Made by a program: the position numbers and the translations under genes
The notes under the pieces: model-generated
The model's input: the letters and a program-made list of their open reading frames with translations, nothing else
Told to the model about the DNA's origin: nothing
The model's database searches: none
Shown here: one piece after another, positions 44,273 through 54,118 of the stretch
Layout of the letters: every line of letters starts with the position of its first letter
Position numbering within the stretch: the first letter of the stretch is position 1
NCBI RefSeq assembly: GCF_023715725.1
Contig: NZ_JAMBOT010000001.1
Coordinates: 682,001-746,000 of the forward strand
Source of the DNA: Paenibacillus pasadenensis
Lineage (GTDB): Bacteria > Bacillota > Bacilli > Paenibacillales > Paenibacillaceae
Reading direction: 5' to 3'
DNA length: 64,000 nucleotides

Positions 44273-45115
44273 CTAATAAGAATAAAAACCTTGGCCGCTC
44301 TTGCGGCCATGCAGCCCCGCATCCACCATCTTTTGCAGCAGCGGGCAGCAGCGGAATTTCGGATCCTGATAGCTGTCATAGAGCACCTTCAGCGAGTGGA
44401 CGACCGTATCCAGGCCGATCAGGTCAGCCGTTTCCAGCGGGCCCATTGCATGTCCGTAGCATTTTTTGAAAATATCGTCCACTTCCTCCGCCGACGCAAC
44501 GCCATCCTGCACGACAAATGCCGCTTCATTCATAAACAGATGGGAAATCCGGTTGGATACAAAACCCGGATAATCATTAACGACGATCATTTCCTTGCCC
44601 ATCTCGCCCATCAGCTCTCCCACTGCGCTAACACACGCGTCGGACGTATGGAAGCCGCGAATGACCTCCACTGTTTTTTTGGCAGGAACCGGATTCATGA
44701 AATGGGTCCCGATCACTTGAGCCGGACGGCCAGTAACCGCAGCCAGCTTAGTAATCGAGATGCAGGAGGTGTTAATCATAAAAATGCAATCCTCCCGGCA
44801 GATGCCATCGATCAGCTCGTAAATATCCCGCTTAACCTCCCAGCTCTCCGTCGCATTTTCAATGACAAAGCTGACGTCGCTAAGTTGTTGATGCTCGGTC
44901 GTAAATTGAATGCGCTCCATAACGGCATCCGCCGCCTCCAGCTTCTCGGAGGAGCCGAACAGCGCGCGGAAGCGCAGCGCGTTAGCAATTTCCCCCCTCG
45001 CTTGCTCAAGCTTGGCTTGATCGATATCAACCACAACGACGGACAGACCTGATTGAGCCAGCGCTTGGGCAACCCCGCTTCCCATAACTCCCGCGCCAAT
45101 TACTCCGATTTGCAC
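44273..45115 (-). CDS. FkbK-like 3-hydroxyacyl-CoA dehydrogenase
   Basis: 280-residue NAD(P)-dependent dehydrogenase of the 3-hydroxybutyryl-CoA dehydrogenase family, starting at GTG. The Rossmann motif MQIGVIGAGVMGSGVAQALA is at the N-terminus. The catalytic region VIGTHFMNPVPAKKTVEVI is near residue 135, and VNDYPGFVSNRISHLFMNEA near 185. In FK520, ansamitocin and zwittermicin type pathways this enzyme oxidises the glyceryl-ACP alcohol. With the ACP, FkbI- and FkbH-like genes next to it, the same role is expected here rather than fatty acid degradation. Confidence 0.9.
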   Translation of the reverse strand: MQIGVIGAGVMGSGVAQALAQSGLSVVVVDIDQAKLEQARGEIANALRFRALFGSSEKLEAADAVMERIQFTTEHQQLSDVSFVIENATESWEVKRDIYELIDGICREDCIFMINTSCISITKLAAVTGRPAQVIGTHFMNPVPAKKTVEVIRGFHTSDACVSAVGELMGEMGKEMIVVNDYPGFVSNRISHLFMNEAAFVVQDGVASAEEVDDIFKKCYGHAMGPLETADLIGLDTVVHSLKVLYDSYQDPKFRCCPLLQKMVDAGLHGRKSGQGFYSY

Positions 45116-45165
45116 TACGCTCCCACTTCTTTCCGAGTGAATTTTGACCGTTCTTCCGCTTCTGC

Positions 45166-48100
45166 TTAATAAAGCGATGCGATGCGCTCCATTGCCCCGT
45201 TAGTCCCGGCGAGCTCAGCCAGCTTGAGCGCGTATTCACGCTCCAGGGACACGGCCTCGTCAAGCTGGGCGGACAGCTTCGCTGCCGTCTCCGGGCTTAA
45301 CTTGGCGGTGAACAGCGCCTTGGCCACCTTCGCCCGGATCGGCTTCCATACTTTCAGCAGCTCGTCCACGTCGCTTTGCAGCTGGAGGTACGGACCTTGC
45401 AGCTGCACATAGCGGTACTGGTCGAGCAGCTTCGCGTTCACGATCCCGTTCAGCGCGTCGAGCAGACGCTCGCCATCCTTTTCAATAAAATGCTCCTCCC
45501 GCAGCGCCTGATGAACGATTCCGGCAAAGCTTTTCAACGCGGAGACGCTGTCGTTAAACATGTCCCGGAGACCGCTGGCTGCAGCAGCGGAATTCCCCGG
45601 ACGGTCAGCCTCCGCCGAACCGGCAGCCGGAACTGCGGCAGACAGCTCGTAATACACCGGCGTTTCGCTGCCAAATGCTTCTCTATAGCCAAGATGACCG
45701 TTTAAGGTATCCTCGTAGCTGACCCACCGCTTCCGGTACGTTAAATTTTCAATGTGATCATGCTCAATTACGCCAAATGCTTGCCGGTTGTCATCATAAC
45801 CGAACACGAGCCAGGAATGAGGCCAATGCTTCTTGCGGTACGTTTCCTCACGGCCGGAGGCATAGTAACAGTCGATTCGCACAATAACGAGCCGATTGCC
45901 GCGGATAGACGATTGGATCGCTTCAATTATTTTTGAGCCCACGATGCGGGTCTCCACGGCAATTCCCATGTTTGCCAGCAATCCGTGCAGCGGCGATTTC
46001 GTCTCGTAATCCACCTGAAAATGAACCGTCTCCTCGTTGTACCGGTAAACGACGGTATCGTTGGCCAGAAGCGGCAGCAGGCTTTGCCCGAAATAACGGA
46101 CAGCCGGAAATAACGAGTGATAGAAACATTCTTTATAAAAAACATCGTTGAACGGAGTTATCCGTTCAGCCCGCTCAACCGCGACCCATGCGTCGCTTAT
46201 TCCGGAGAACGCCCCGTCTTCGGCTGCGGGAACTGCCGTTTGAACCGTATCGTTATCCGCCGGCTGGCGTGTCATCCGGTTCAAAAAGCTGCGGATCGTT
46301 GGATAATGGTATAAATCCTCGCTCTCAACGGCGAACCCTGCCTTCTCCAGCTCTACCTCTAGCCGCAGCGCCTTTAGCGAGTGGCCTCCCGCATTAAAAA
46401 AGTCATCGGTTACGCCGATTCCTTCCACCCCGAGGACCGCTCTCCACATGTCTAACAGCTGCTCCTCCTGCTCGCTGGCAGGCGGTTCCCCGATAAATTC
46501 AGCCGCCACATACGGATCGGGCAGCTGTTTCCGGTCGATTTTGCCGTTCGGCGTATACGGAAGCTGTTCCAAAGGAATGTAAAATGAAGGCAGCATATAA
46601 TCCGGCAGTTTTGCGGAAATCGCGCTCCTCAATTCATCCGCCGACAAGGAAGCTTGGGAAACGTAATAAGCGCACAGGATCAGATTCCCTTGACTATCGT
46701 CCCTGGCATGGCAGACAGCCGCCTTTATATTGGGCACGCCGAGCAGCGCCGACTCGATCTCGCCAAGCTCCACCCGATACCCTCGCATTTTCATTTGATG
46801 ATCGATGCGTCCGAGAAATTCGAGCTCGCCGCCCGGCAGCCTTCTGGCCAAATCACCCGTGCGGTACATCCGTCCGCCGTTAAACGGACAAGGAACGAAC
46901 CGCTCATCGGTCAGCTGCTCCCGCTGCCAGTAGCCGATTGCCACACCGTCACCGGCAATGCAGAGCTCGCCTGCGACGCCCTCCGGCATAAGCCGCATAA
47001 GCGAATCGACGATATAAATCTGCGTGTTGGCAATCGGGGCTCCGAGCGTAACGGAGGACGCGCCGGTAACATTTTTCACAGCGGACCAGACTGTCGTCTC
47101 CGTCGGACCGTACATATTGTAGATGGCCGCAGCTGCGCATTGTTCCTGAACGCTGCGCAGCAGCTTGTCCGGGAACGCCTCCCCTCCGATCATCCAAGCC
47201 GTCACATCTCTTAGGCCAACTTTTGCCTCCGAATCCTGAAGCAGCAGCTGCGCCCGCGACGGCGTCGTCTGCAGCAGCTCGATGCGATGCTCCGCCAGCC
47301 AGCGGTTCAGCAAAGCGGAGCTCTGCTGCTCGGCTTCGCCGGCGATAACAACCGTAAGGCCCTGCGTTAACGGCAGCAGCGTCTCCAGCACAAAAATATC
47401 AAAGGAGAGCGTAGTAACGGCGGCGATTCGTCTGCCCTCCGTGAAGGCAGGGACAGCTCCGGTAATGCCGGTGATGAAATTGACGACCGCCCGATGCGGA
47501 ACTAACACGCCTTTAGGCAATCCGGTGGAGCCGGAAGTGTAGATTAGATAAGCCCCATCCTCAGTGTCGTTGACGTTGATTGGCGGAGGGCCTGTCCCCT
47601 CGTACAGAGAAGGGTCCTCCATGTCCAGCACCTCGCCTTGAAAAGCCAGCGAATCCGCGAGTCCTCTCCGGGTCAACAGAACGCCCGATCCGCTGTTGTC
47701 CAGCATATGTTTGATGCGGTCGAGCGGGTAGGACGGATCGACGGGAACATACGTCCCGCCCGCCTTTAATACCGCCAAAATCGCAACCAGCATCTCCGGC
47801 GAGCGCTTCGTCATTACAGCGGCGATCTTCCGGCGGCTAATTCCTTTGCTGCGGAGCAGGCCGGCTAGACGATCCGAACGTGCCTTCAGCTGCTCATAGG
47901 TGAGCATTTGCTCCGCGAAGCGCAAAGCCGGCAAGTCCGGCGTCCGCAGCGCCTGCGCATCAAATAGCTCATGAATCGTTTGATCCTTCGGATACGGGAC
48001 CGCCGTGGCGTTAAACGCATTAAGCTCGGCAATTTCATCCAGAGAGAGCATCCTGATCCCGCTCAGCGGCATACTGCTGTTGAGCAGCGCCTCATCCAGA

Positions 48101-48786
48101 AAAGCGATCAGATGGCGGCTCAAGCGCTCTATCATTTGCCGCGAGAACATCGAACGTTGATACAGCAGCTCCAGCTGAAGCTTGTTCTCTGCCAGCAGGA
48201 AGCAGAACGTAACCGTCGCCTGTGAATCCTGAACATAGACGGGGGCATGCAGCGTGTTCAGCGCGACGACCGTTTTGAAGGCAGGCGCAATCGCCGCTGC
48301 TTCCTGCTTCATCAGCCGGACGATGGCCGAATACGGAATGTGTTTATATTTCCTCGCCTCTTGAACCGTTTGGCCGACCTGCTGCATGTAAGCTTTAAAC
48401 GAATCTGTTTCGTCGACGTCAACCTGCAGCGCGGTCAGCTGATCCGGAATGCCGCTCTCTTCCGGCCGTCGTCCGCTCGGCATGCCGACGGTCAACGTCC
48501 GTTCGCCGGTATAACGGTGGAGCACATAAAACACGCTGGAGAGCAGCAGCGCATACAATCCTTGTTGCGAGCCTCTGCTTGCCGACAGCAGCCTGGCGCT
48601 CAGCTCAGCAGGAAGCTGTCCGCTGAACGTCTCCGCCGCCGCTGCGCGTCCTCCGTGTTCCTTAAGGTCTCCCTCGAATCCCGAAGGCAAGGCGTCAGCA
48701 TTCAGCTTGTGAAGCCAATATTCCCGCTCCTCCTCCCACTTGCCGCTCGTCAGGAGAAGATTATCGGAATAAGAATCTATTTTCAC
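45166..48786 (-). CDS. NRPS module: half-C, adenylation (Gly?), PCP and BtrH/C39-like terminal domain
   Basis: 1206-residue last enzyme of the assembly line, GTG start behind GGGAGGGA. Residues 1-270 resemble only the C-terminal half of a condensation domain; no HHxxxDG is present. The adenylation domain (about 275-770) has YTSGSTGLPKGV, NMYGPTETTVW, YRTGDLARRLPGGELEFLGR and PNGKIDRKQLP. Specificity positions read by eye are D-I-L-S-M-G-M-V-W-K, close to the glycine code. The PCP Ser is Ser803 in NAGGHSLKALR. Residues about 870-1206 are not a thioesterase: YKECFYHSL (Cys887) and HSWLVFGYDD (His990) resemble BtrH-type C39-like acyltransferases, followed by a helical tail. This domain probably releases the chain by transfer to an amine or by hydrolysis. 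Confidence 0.88.
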   Translation of the reverse strand: MKIDSYSDNLLLTSGKWEEEREYWLHKLNADALPSGFEGDLKEHGGRAAAAETFSGQLPAELSARLLSASRGSQQGLYALLLSSVFYVLHRYTGERTLTVGMPSGRRPEESGIPDQLTALQVDVDETDSFKAYMQQVGQTVQEARKYKHIPYSAIVRLMKQEAAAIAPAFKTVVALNTLHAPVYVQDSQATVTFCFLLAENKLQLELLYQRSMFSRQMIERLSRHLIAFLDEALLNSSMPLSGIRMLSLDEIAELNAFNATAVPYPKDQTIHELFDAQALRTPDLPALRFAEQMLTYEQLKARSDRLAGLLRSKGISRRKIAAVMTKRSPEMLVAILAVLKAGGTYVPVDPSYPLDRIKHMLDNSGSGVLLTRRGLADSLAFQGEVLDMEDPSLYEGTGPPPINVNDTEDGAYLIYTSGSTGLPKGVLVPHRAVVNFITGITGAVPAFTEGRRIAAVTTLSFDIFVLETLLPLTQGLTVVIAGEAEQQSSALLNRWLAEHRIELLQTTPSRAQLLLQDSEAKVGLRDVTAWMIGGEAFPDKLLRSVQEQCAAAAIYNMYGPTETTVWSAVKNVTGASSVTLGAPIANTQIYIVDSLMRLMPEGVAGELCIAGDGVAIGYWQREQLTDERFVPCPFNGGRMYRTGDLARRLPGGELEFLGRIDHQMKMRGYRVELGEIESALLGVPNIKAAVCHARDDSQGNLILCAYYVSQASLSADELRSAISAKLPDYMLPSFYIPLEQLPYTPNGKIDRKQLPDPYVAAEFIGEPPASEQEEQLLDMWRAVLGVEGIGVTDDFFNAGGHSLKALRLEVELEKAGFAVESEDLYHYPTIRSFLNRMTRQPADNDTVQTAVPAAEDGAFSGISDAWVAVERAERITPFNDVFYKECFYHSLFPAVRYFGQSLLPLLANDTVVYRYNEETVHFQVDYETKSPLHGLLANMGIAVETRIVGSKIIEAIQSSIRGNRLVIVRIDCYYASGREETYRKKHWPHSWLVFGYDDNRQAFGVIEHDHIENLTYRKRWVSYEDTLNGHLGYREAFGSETPVYYELSAAVPAAGSAEADRPGNSAAAASGLRDMFNDSVSALKSFAGIVHQALREEHFIEKDGERLLDALNGIVNAKLLDQYRYVQLQGPYLQLQSDVDELLKVWKPIRAKVAKALFTAKLSPETAAKLSAQLDEAVSLEREYALKLAELAGTNGAMERIASLY

Positions 48787-48827
48787 GCACGAATCCCTCC
48801 CTTCGTTTCTACTCGTACCGCCAAGAG

Positions 48828-51800
48828 CTACAAATTAAAGGAAATTTCTTCATCCGCTTCATATTCCGGCGCCAGCCGGTCCAAGCTGGCCAGCTCGATA
48901 TGCTGCAGCCGTGTTTGGGGCGAATCGGCTATGGCCTTCAGAATACCCGCATAATCTTCCAAAAGCCGCTCAGCGGTTTGAGGCCGGAACAGGAAGGTGT
49001 TATATTCCAGCCGGAGCTGAAGAGCGCCGTTTTTCTCCATGGCCTCCATGGTCAGGTCGTAGTCCGTCAAATTGTAAATCCCGTCTAGCGAACGTCCCAT
49101 CTCCCTCTCCTCTGCGGCAGCGCTCTGGTAAATAAACACCGTATCAAACATTGGATGGCGGCTCGCGTCTCTTTTCATGTCCAGCTGATAGATGAGCTCA
49201 TCAAGCGGGTAATCCTGATGATCAAATGCCTGGACCGCACCTGCCCTCACTTCATCCAAACAGTCCAGAAAGGTCATCTCCTTGCGCGGGTTCACCCGCA
49301 TCGCAAGCATGTTAATAAACATGCCGACGATCCGGTCCATCTCGCGTTTGGGCCGTCCGGCTACAGGTGAGCCGATAACTAGCTCCTCCTGGGCGGCATA
49401 CTTGGAAAGCAATACGGCGTAAGCGGCGAGCAGCAGCATGTACATCGTCGTCCCGGCGCTTCCCGCCAGCGTTTTCAGCCTGTTTGCCAGCTCCTGATCC
49501 GTAAGCCGCAGCATCAAGCCGCTTTCAAAGGCCAGTTTGCCTGATCGCTCAAAATCCGTCGGAAGACGCAGCAGCGGAATTCCGTCCGCGAACGTATCCA
49601 GCCAATAACGCCGCTGGCGGTCCATAGCCTCCGATTGCATGAAGGAGAGCTGCCACTCCACGGCATCCTTATATTGATAGGCTGGAGCAGGCAGCGTCTC
49701 GCCCTTGTAAAGCTGCACGAGCTCCCGCATGAAAATCTCCATCGATACGCCGTCCGTAATGATATGGTGGGCGTCATAGAGCAAATAGTATTTTTGCTCC
49801 TCCACCTTCACCAAGCCAAGCCTGAACAGCGGCGGCGCATTTAAATCAAACGGCTGCTTGAAGCTGCCGATTATCGCCTGTGCCTCTGCTTCGCCGGCTT
49901 CCCAGTAAGCGAGCTTAAAGTCCGCCCGCTCCTGAATGACCTGCACGATTTCGCCGTCCCGTGCCATTACGGCGGTGCGCAGCACCTCATGCCGGTCGAT
50001 CAGGCGGCGCGCGGCCAGCTCCATTCTTTCGGGCTCGATTCGGATGTGCAGCACCGAGACGCGGAACTGGTTGCTGCTCGTCGTCTGCGGCTCCCGTTTA
50101 AAAGCGAGAAACATCCGCTGCTGAGCGTGAGAGGCCGGATAAAACGGCTTCTCCTCCGCCTTCTGCATCGGCGGATACGTATGAGTGCTCACAGCTCCCC
50201 GGCCGCTGGCCCGCCGAGCTAAATACTCAGCCAGCTGAGCAACCGTCGTGTGCTGGAACAATTCACTGACCGGAACCGCTTCAAACGTATGGGTTTCAAT
50301 TTCACCCTGCAGCTTCATCAGCACGAGCGAATCTGCTCCCATTTCGAAAAAATTATCGTAGATGTCAATCTCTTCGTAGCCAAAAACCTGTTTGCAGCAG
50401 AGAGCAAGCTTCTGCTCCAGTTCGGAATAACCGCCATCCCCGCGTCCGAGCAAGGTTACGCCGTCCGCGCTGCGCACGCTTTTCTCCGCTGCTCCGCCTG
50501 TTTTGGGCTTTTTGTCCCGTTTGGCGGCAATCCGCTGGCGGATGAGATCCGAGTAAGCGACGCCGGAACGCTCAAGCAGCATCGCGCCTGCTCCATCGTA
50601 GTGAATATGTCCGACAAGCGCCCGGTCGGCTTCCTGCCGCAGCAGCAGGGACAGCCCGTCCAGCCCAAGCTCTGTAGGCAGCGTTTTGAAAATGGTGTCA
50701 AACACGTGACCGCCGTCAAAGGCCATCCCGGTTTCCTTCCATGTTGTCCAATTCACGGAAACCGTCCGCCCGCGACCGTCCCTGCGGTACGAGGCGTAAG
50801 CATCCAGGTATGCGTTTGCGGCAGCATAATCGCCTTGTCCCCGCGCCGTAAAAATAGTTGCTACCGAGGAGAACAGGATGAAAAAATCAAGCTCCTCCTC
50901 ACGGGTCAAGTGATCGAGCACCCATGTGCCGTAAACCTTCGGAGCATAGATCGCTTCAAACATGCCTTCGCTTCTGTCCGCGAGCGGACCATCGCTGGAA
51001 ACGCCCGCGCCATGGACAATGCCGCGAATCGAGCCGTAGCTGCTCTTTAGCCCCGCCATCACCTTTGCCATCGCCGCGTAATCGGCAATATCGACGCTGA
51101 AGCAGTCCACGTTTGCGCCGAGCGACTCCAGCTCCAGCAGCGAGCGCAGCCGCTTTTTCAGCTTGTCCGCCGAGCCGCCGTCGCCGTTGCCGAGAATAGC
51201 CTGCCACTGCGCGCGAGGCGGAAGCGGCGTTCTGTTCAGCAGCGCCAAATTCACCTTTCCCGCCGCGGCGAACCGCTTGGCGACTTCCAGTCCGATCCCG
51301 CCTAGACCGCCGGTAATCAAGTAGACGCCTTGTTTCTGCAGCGTCACCGGGCTGGCGTCTTCCGTCACGTTGGACAGCTCGGCGAACACCTCGGTGTAAC
51401 GGTCGCCGCCGCGAAGCGCAACGGCATAGGTGCCGTCCGCTGCCTGCAGCTCGTTCATCAGCCCGGAAACCGGAACGTTTCCGTCCAGATCAATTATTTT
51501 GACAGAAACGCCCGGAAGCTCCTTCGGAATCGCCTTGCCCATTCCATGGAGAGGCGCATAGTCGGGAATGAGCTGTTTCTCCTCCCCGGAAGCCCGGACC
51601 GTAGTGCGGGTAACAATGTGCAGAGCAAGCTGCTCGCGATTATCCGCTGCCGCTGCCGCCAGCGCCCGCGTTAAGTACCAGAGACTGTATGCGCCGCTGC
51701 GCTGCTGCCGCTCCTTCAGCGTTTCGAGCGAGCCGCTGGCGTCCTGCGCATCCAGTGCAAACAGATGAATGATCTGGCTAACCGATACGTCCTTCAGCTG

Positions 51801-54062
51801 CTGCAGCAGAAGCAGATAACCTTCCTTGGAGCCGTTGATCCGGTAACGTTGGCCCAGAGCCGTACAAGCTGGAGACGCCTCATCCGCAAGCTCGATCTCA
51901 ATTACCGGCCTGCCGCCAGCCCGGAATGACTCGGCAATACGCTGGCCGGTACCAGAGGAATCCATAAAGATTACGGCGGCGCCCTTCAGCGCTGACGGCT
52001 CAGGAATGCGGCTGCACTTGCGCCACTCCATCGCATACAGCAGCGGCTCCTTCACCTCACGCTTCGATACGGCCTGAGGCTGCTCCAGCCAGCAGTGCTT
52101 TTTCTCAAAGGCATACACCGGCGCATCCGTAATTTTGCACTCCTGCCCCCGGTACAACTCCTCCCAGCTCACCTCCGCGCCGCCGGTATAAAGGCAGCCG
52201 ATTTCGCGAAGCAGCTCTTTGTCCGTCCCTCCCGAATCGGCAAGCTGCGCGAGCTTTCCGGCAGCCTGCCGCGTCAGCTCTCCGCGTTTGCTCTCCTTGA
52301 TTTCGCCTTCACCCAGCTCCTGTTTGTTGCCGGAAACAACTTTGTGTCTGCCGTACAGGATATCGGAATGCACAAGTTCCTCCAGCGGCTGGCTCTCCAG
52401 CAGCGCTATTTTGCGCTTCAGATCAGCGGAATCCTCGCAAATAATGGCGATCCGGTGCGCATAATGGCCCCTGCCCGTATTCGCCGTGTAGCATAAATCC
52501 CGAAGCGGAAATTCCGCTTCACGGTTCAACAGCTGTCCATAACGGCTGATAATGCCATGCAGCGAGTCCAGCGACCGGGCCGATATCGTAAGCAGCTGGG
52601 GTTGAGCCGGGACATTTTTATCCGAATCGCCGTCCGTTTGCCCGGCTGGCGCAGGCGTGTACTCCTCAAGCACGATATGGCAGTTCGTTCCGCTCAAGCC
52701 GAACGCGCTGATTCCGCATCTGCGCGGATGCTCCTGAGCCTCCCAGTCCCGCGTATGCGTGTTCACATAAACCGGCGAGTCGCTGAAGTCTATGGCGGCA
52801 TTGGGCCGGTTAAAGTTCAGGGAGGCTGGCAGCTTGCGGTTTTTTAACGACAGGGCGGCCTTGATTACCCCGGCGATTCCAGCGCATTCGTACAGATGGC
52901 CTACATTCGTTTTGAGCGTGCTGACCGCGCAGAACTGCTTTTTGCGCGTATGCTTTTTGAACGCTTTGTACAGCCCTTCTATTTCCAGCGGGTCGCCGAG
53001 CCTCGTCGCCGTTCCGTGCACTTCAATATAAGAGAGCGTATCCGGCTGGATGCCCGCTTCGTGCCAAGCTTTCTGCAGCACATCCGCCTGCGCATTGGAG
53101 TTCGGGGCGGTAATCCCGATTGAAGCGCCGTCCTGATTCAAGGCAGTGCCTTTAATGACGGCGTAGATCCGGTCGCCATCGGCAACCGCCTTATGGAGCG
53201 GCTTGAGCAGCACGGCAGCGCTGCCCTCTCCCCAGCCAGCTCCCTCGGCATCGGCGTCAAATGTCCGCGTCCGTCCATCGGCCGCTTCCACTCCCAGCTT
53301 CAGTCCCGAGTTGTCGACGGGCAGCAAATTGATGCGAATGCCTCCGGCGAGCGCCATGTGGCAGTCTCCGTTATGGATCGCTTTGCAGGCAAGATGAATG
53401 GCCACCGATGATGAAGAGCACGCCGTATCTAAAATGAGCGTGGGCCCTTTTAAATCAAGCATGTATGAAATTCGGGTCGGCAGCATGGCGGCTATATTGC
53501 CGGTCAGCGCCGCAGCCGCCGCTTCCGGCTCCGTATCCAAAATCATATTGTGATAGAGCGAGCTGCTGGAATAACCGACATACACGCCTGTCCGGCTGCC
53601 GGCCAGCTTTTTGCCGCCATAACCGGCATCCTCGACGGCTTCCCACGCTGTCTGCAAAAATACCCGCTGGGAAGGGTCCATCAGGTTCGCCTCATTAGGC
53701 GTAATGCGAAAAAAGCTGTAGTCGAAGGAAGCGATATCATGCAAATATGCGCCCGGCGAATATTTCACTTCCCAGCCCATATCATCCAGCATCGCGGTCA
53801 GATAGCTTTCAATATCTGCGCTGCGCTCCTTGGGGAACGCTCCCGTCAGATCAATCCCCGCTTCGATGCTCTTCCAGAATTCCGCCGGGGAGTCGGTACC
53901 TGCAATGTGGGAGGACATCCCGATAATTGCGATGTCCTCCTTGCCGTTTTCCTGAAGCTCCGCCTGCGTCTGGCGCAGCATCGTAACCATGCGCACAGCG
54001 TCTTCCTTCTCAATCTTTCCTTCGGTAGCCCGCTTGAGAATATAGTGATAGAGCTTGTCCAT
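48828..54062 (-). CDS. Hybrid trans-AT PKS-NRPS: docking-KS-KR-ACP-C
   Basis: 1744 residues. N-terminal docking helices (1-36, YHYILKRATEGKIEKEDAV) are followed by a ketosynthase (about 42-460) with an intact triad: Cys215 in LDTACSSSS, His in VHGTATRLGDP and His in KTNVGHLYECAG. A ketoreductase (about 905-1090) has GVYLITGGLGGIGLEVAKRF, an Asp in HGAGVSSDGPL (B-type, so D-configured alcohol expected) and the catalytic Tyr in GDYAAANAY. The ACP Ser is Ser1245 in FEMGADSLVLMK. A condensation domain (about 1290-1720) carries an intact HHIITDG (His1432-His1433). There is no AT, DH or ER. The C domain would join the polyketide acyl chain to the amino acid loaded by the next enzyme. Confidence 0.92.
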   Translation of the reverse strand: MDKLYHYILKRATEGKIEKEDAVRMVTMLRQTQAELQENGKEDIAIIGMSSHIAGTDSPAEFWKSIEAGIDLTGAFPKERSADIESYLTAMLDDMGWEVKYSPGAYLHDIASFDYSFFRITPNEANLMDPSQRVFLQTAWEAVEDAGYGGKKLAGSRTGVYVGYSSSSLYHNMILDTEPEAAAAALTGNIAAMLPTRISYMLDLKGPTLILDTACSSSSVAIHLACKAIHNGDCHMALAGGIRINLLPVDNSGLKLGVEAADGRTRTFDADAEGAGWGEGSAAVLLKPLHKAVADGDRIYAVIKGTALNQDGASIGITAPNSNAQADVLQKAWHEAGIQPDTLSYIEVHGTATRLGDPLEIEGLYKAFKKHTRKKQFCAVSTLKTNVGHLYECAGIAGVIKAALSLKNRKLPASLNFNRPNAAIDFSDSPVYVNTHTRDWEAQEHPRRCGISAFGLSGTNCHIVLEEYTPAPAGQTDGDSDKNVPAQPQLLTISARSLDSLHGIISRYGQLLNREAEFPLRDLCYTANTGRGHYAHRIAIICEDSADLKRKIALLESQPLEELVHSDILYGRHKVVSGNKQELGEGEIKESKRGELTRQAAGKLAQLADSGGTDKELLREIGCLYTGGAEVSWEELYRGQECKITDAPVYAFEKKHCWLEQPQAVSKREVKEPLLYAMEWRKCSRIPEPSALKGAAVIFMDSSGTGQRIAESFRAGGRPVIEIELADEASPACTALGQRYRINGSKEGYLLLLQQLKDVSVSQIIHLFALDAQDASGSLETLKERQQRSGAYSLWYLTRALAAAAADNREQLALHIVTRTTVRASGEEKQLIPDYAPLHGMGKAIPKELPGVSVKIIDLDGNVPVSGLMNELQAADGTYAVALRGGDRYTEVFAELSNVTEDASPVTLQKQGVYLITGGLGGIGLEVAKRFAAAGKVNLALLNRTPLPPRAQWQAILGNGDGGSADKLKKRLRSLLELESLGANVDCFSVDIADYAAMAKVMAGLKSSYGSIRGIVHGAGVSSDGPLADRSEGMFEAIYAPKVYGTWVLDHLTREEELDFFILFSSVATIFTARGQGDYAAANAYLDAYASYRRDGRGRTVSVNWTTWKETGMAFDGGHVFDTIFKTLPTELGLDGLSLLLRQEADRALVGHIHYDGAGAMLLERSGVAYSDLIRQRIAAKRDKKPKTGGAAEKSVRSADGVTLLGRGDGGYSELEQKLALCCKQVFGYEEIDIYDNFFEMGADSLVLMKLQGEIETHTFEAVPVSELFQHTTVAQLAEYLARRASGRGAVSTHTYPPMQKAEEKPFYPASHAQQRMFLAFKREPQTTSSNQFRVSVLHIRIEPERMELAARRLIDRHEVLRTAVMARDGEIVQVIQERADFKLAYWEAGEAEAQAIIGSFKQPFDLNAPPLFRLGLVKVEEQKYYLLYDAHHIITDGVSMEIFMRELVQLYKGETLPAPAYQYKDAVEWQLSFMQSEAMDRQRRYWLDTFADGIPLLRLPTDFERSGKLAFESGLMLRLTDQELANRLKTLAGSAGTTMYMLLLAAYAVLLSKYAAQEELVIGSPVAGRPKREMDRIVGMFINMLAMRVNPRKEMTFLDCLDEVRAGAVQAFDHQDYPLDELIYQLDMKRDASRHPMFDTVFIYQSAAAEEREMGRSLDGIYNLTDYDLTMEAMEKNGALQLRLEYNTFLFRPQTAERLLEDYAGILKAIADSPQTRLQHIELASLDRLAPEYEADEEISFNL

Positions 54063-54118
54063 AGCCGTTAACCCTCCGGGCGGCCAAAGCTTGCCAAAGT
54101 TCCCTTTGCGCTCGCCGA

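Noticed and set aside
45166-46400. Terminal thioesterase in the last NRPS protein
   Set aside because: I looked for a GxSxG alpha/beta-hydrolase after the PCP and found none; the region fits a Cys/His C39-like fold instead.
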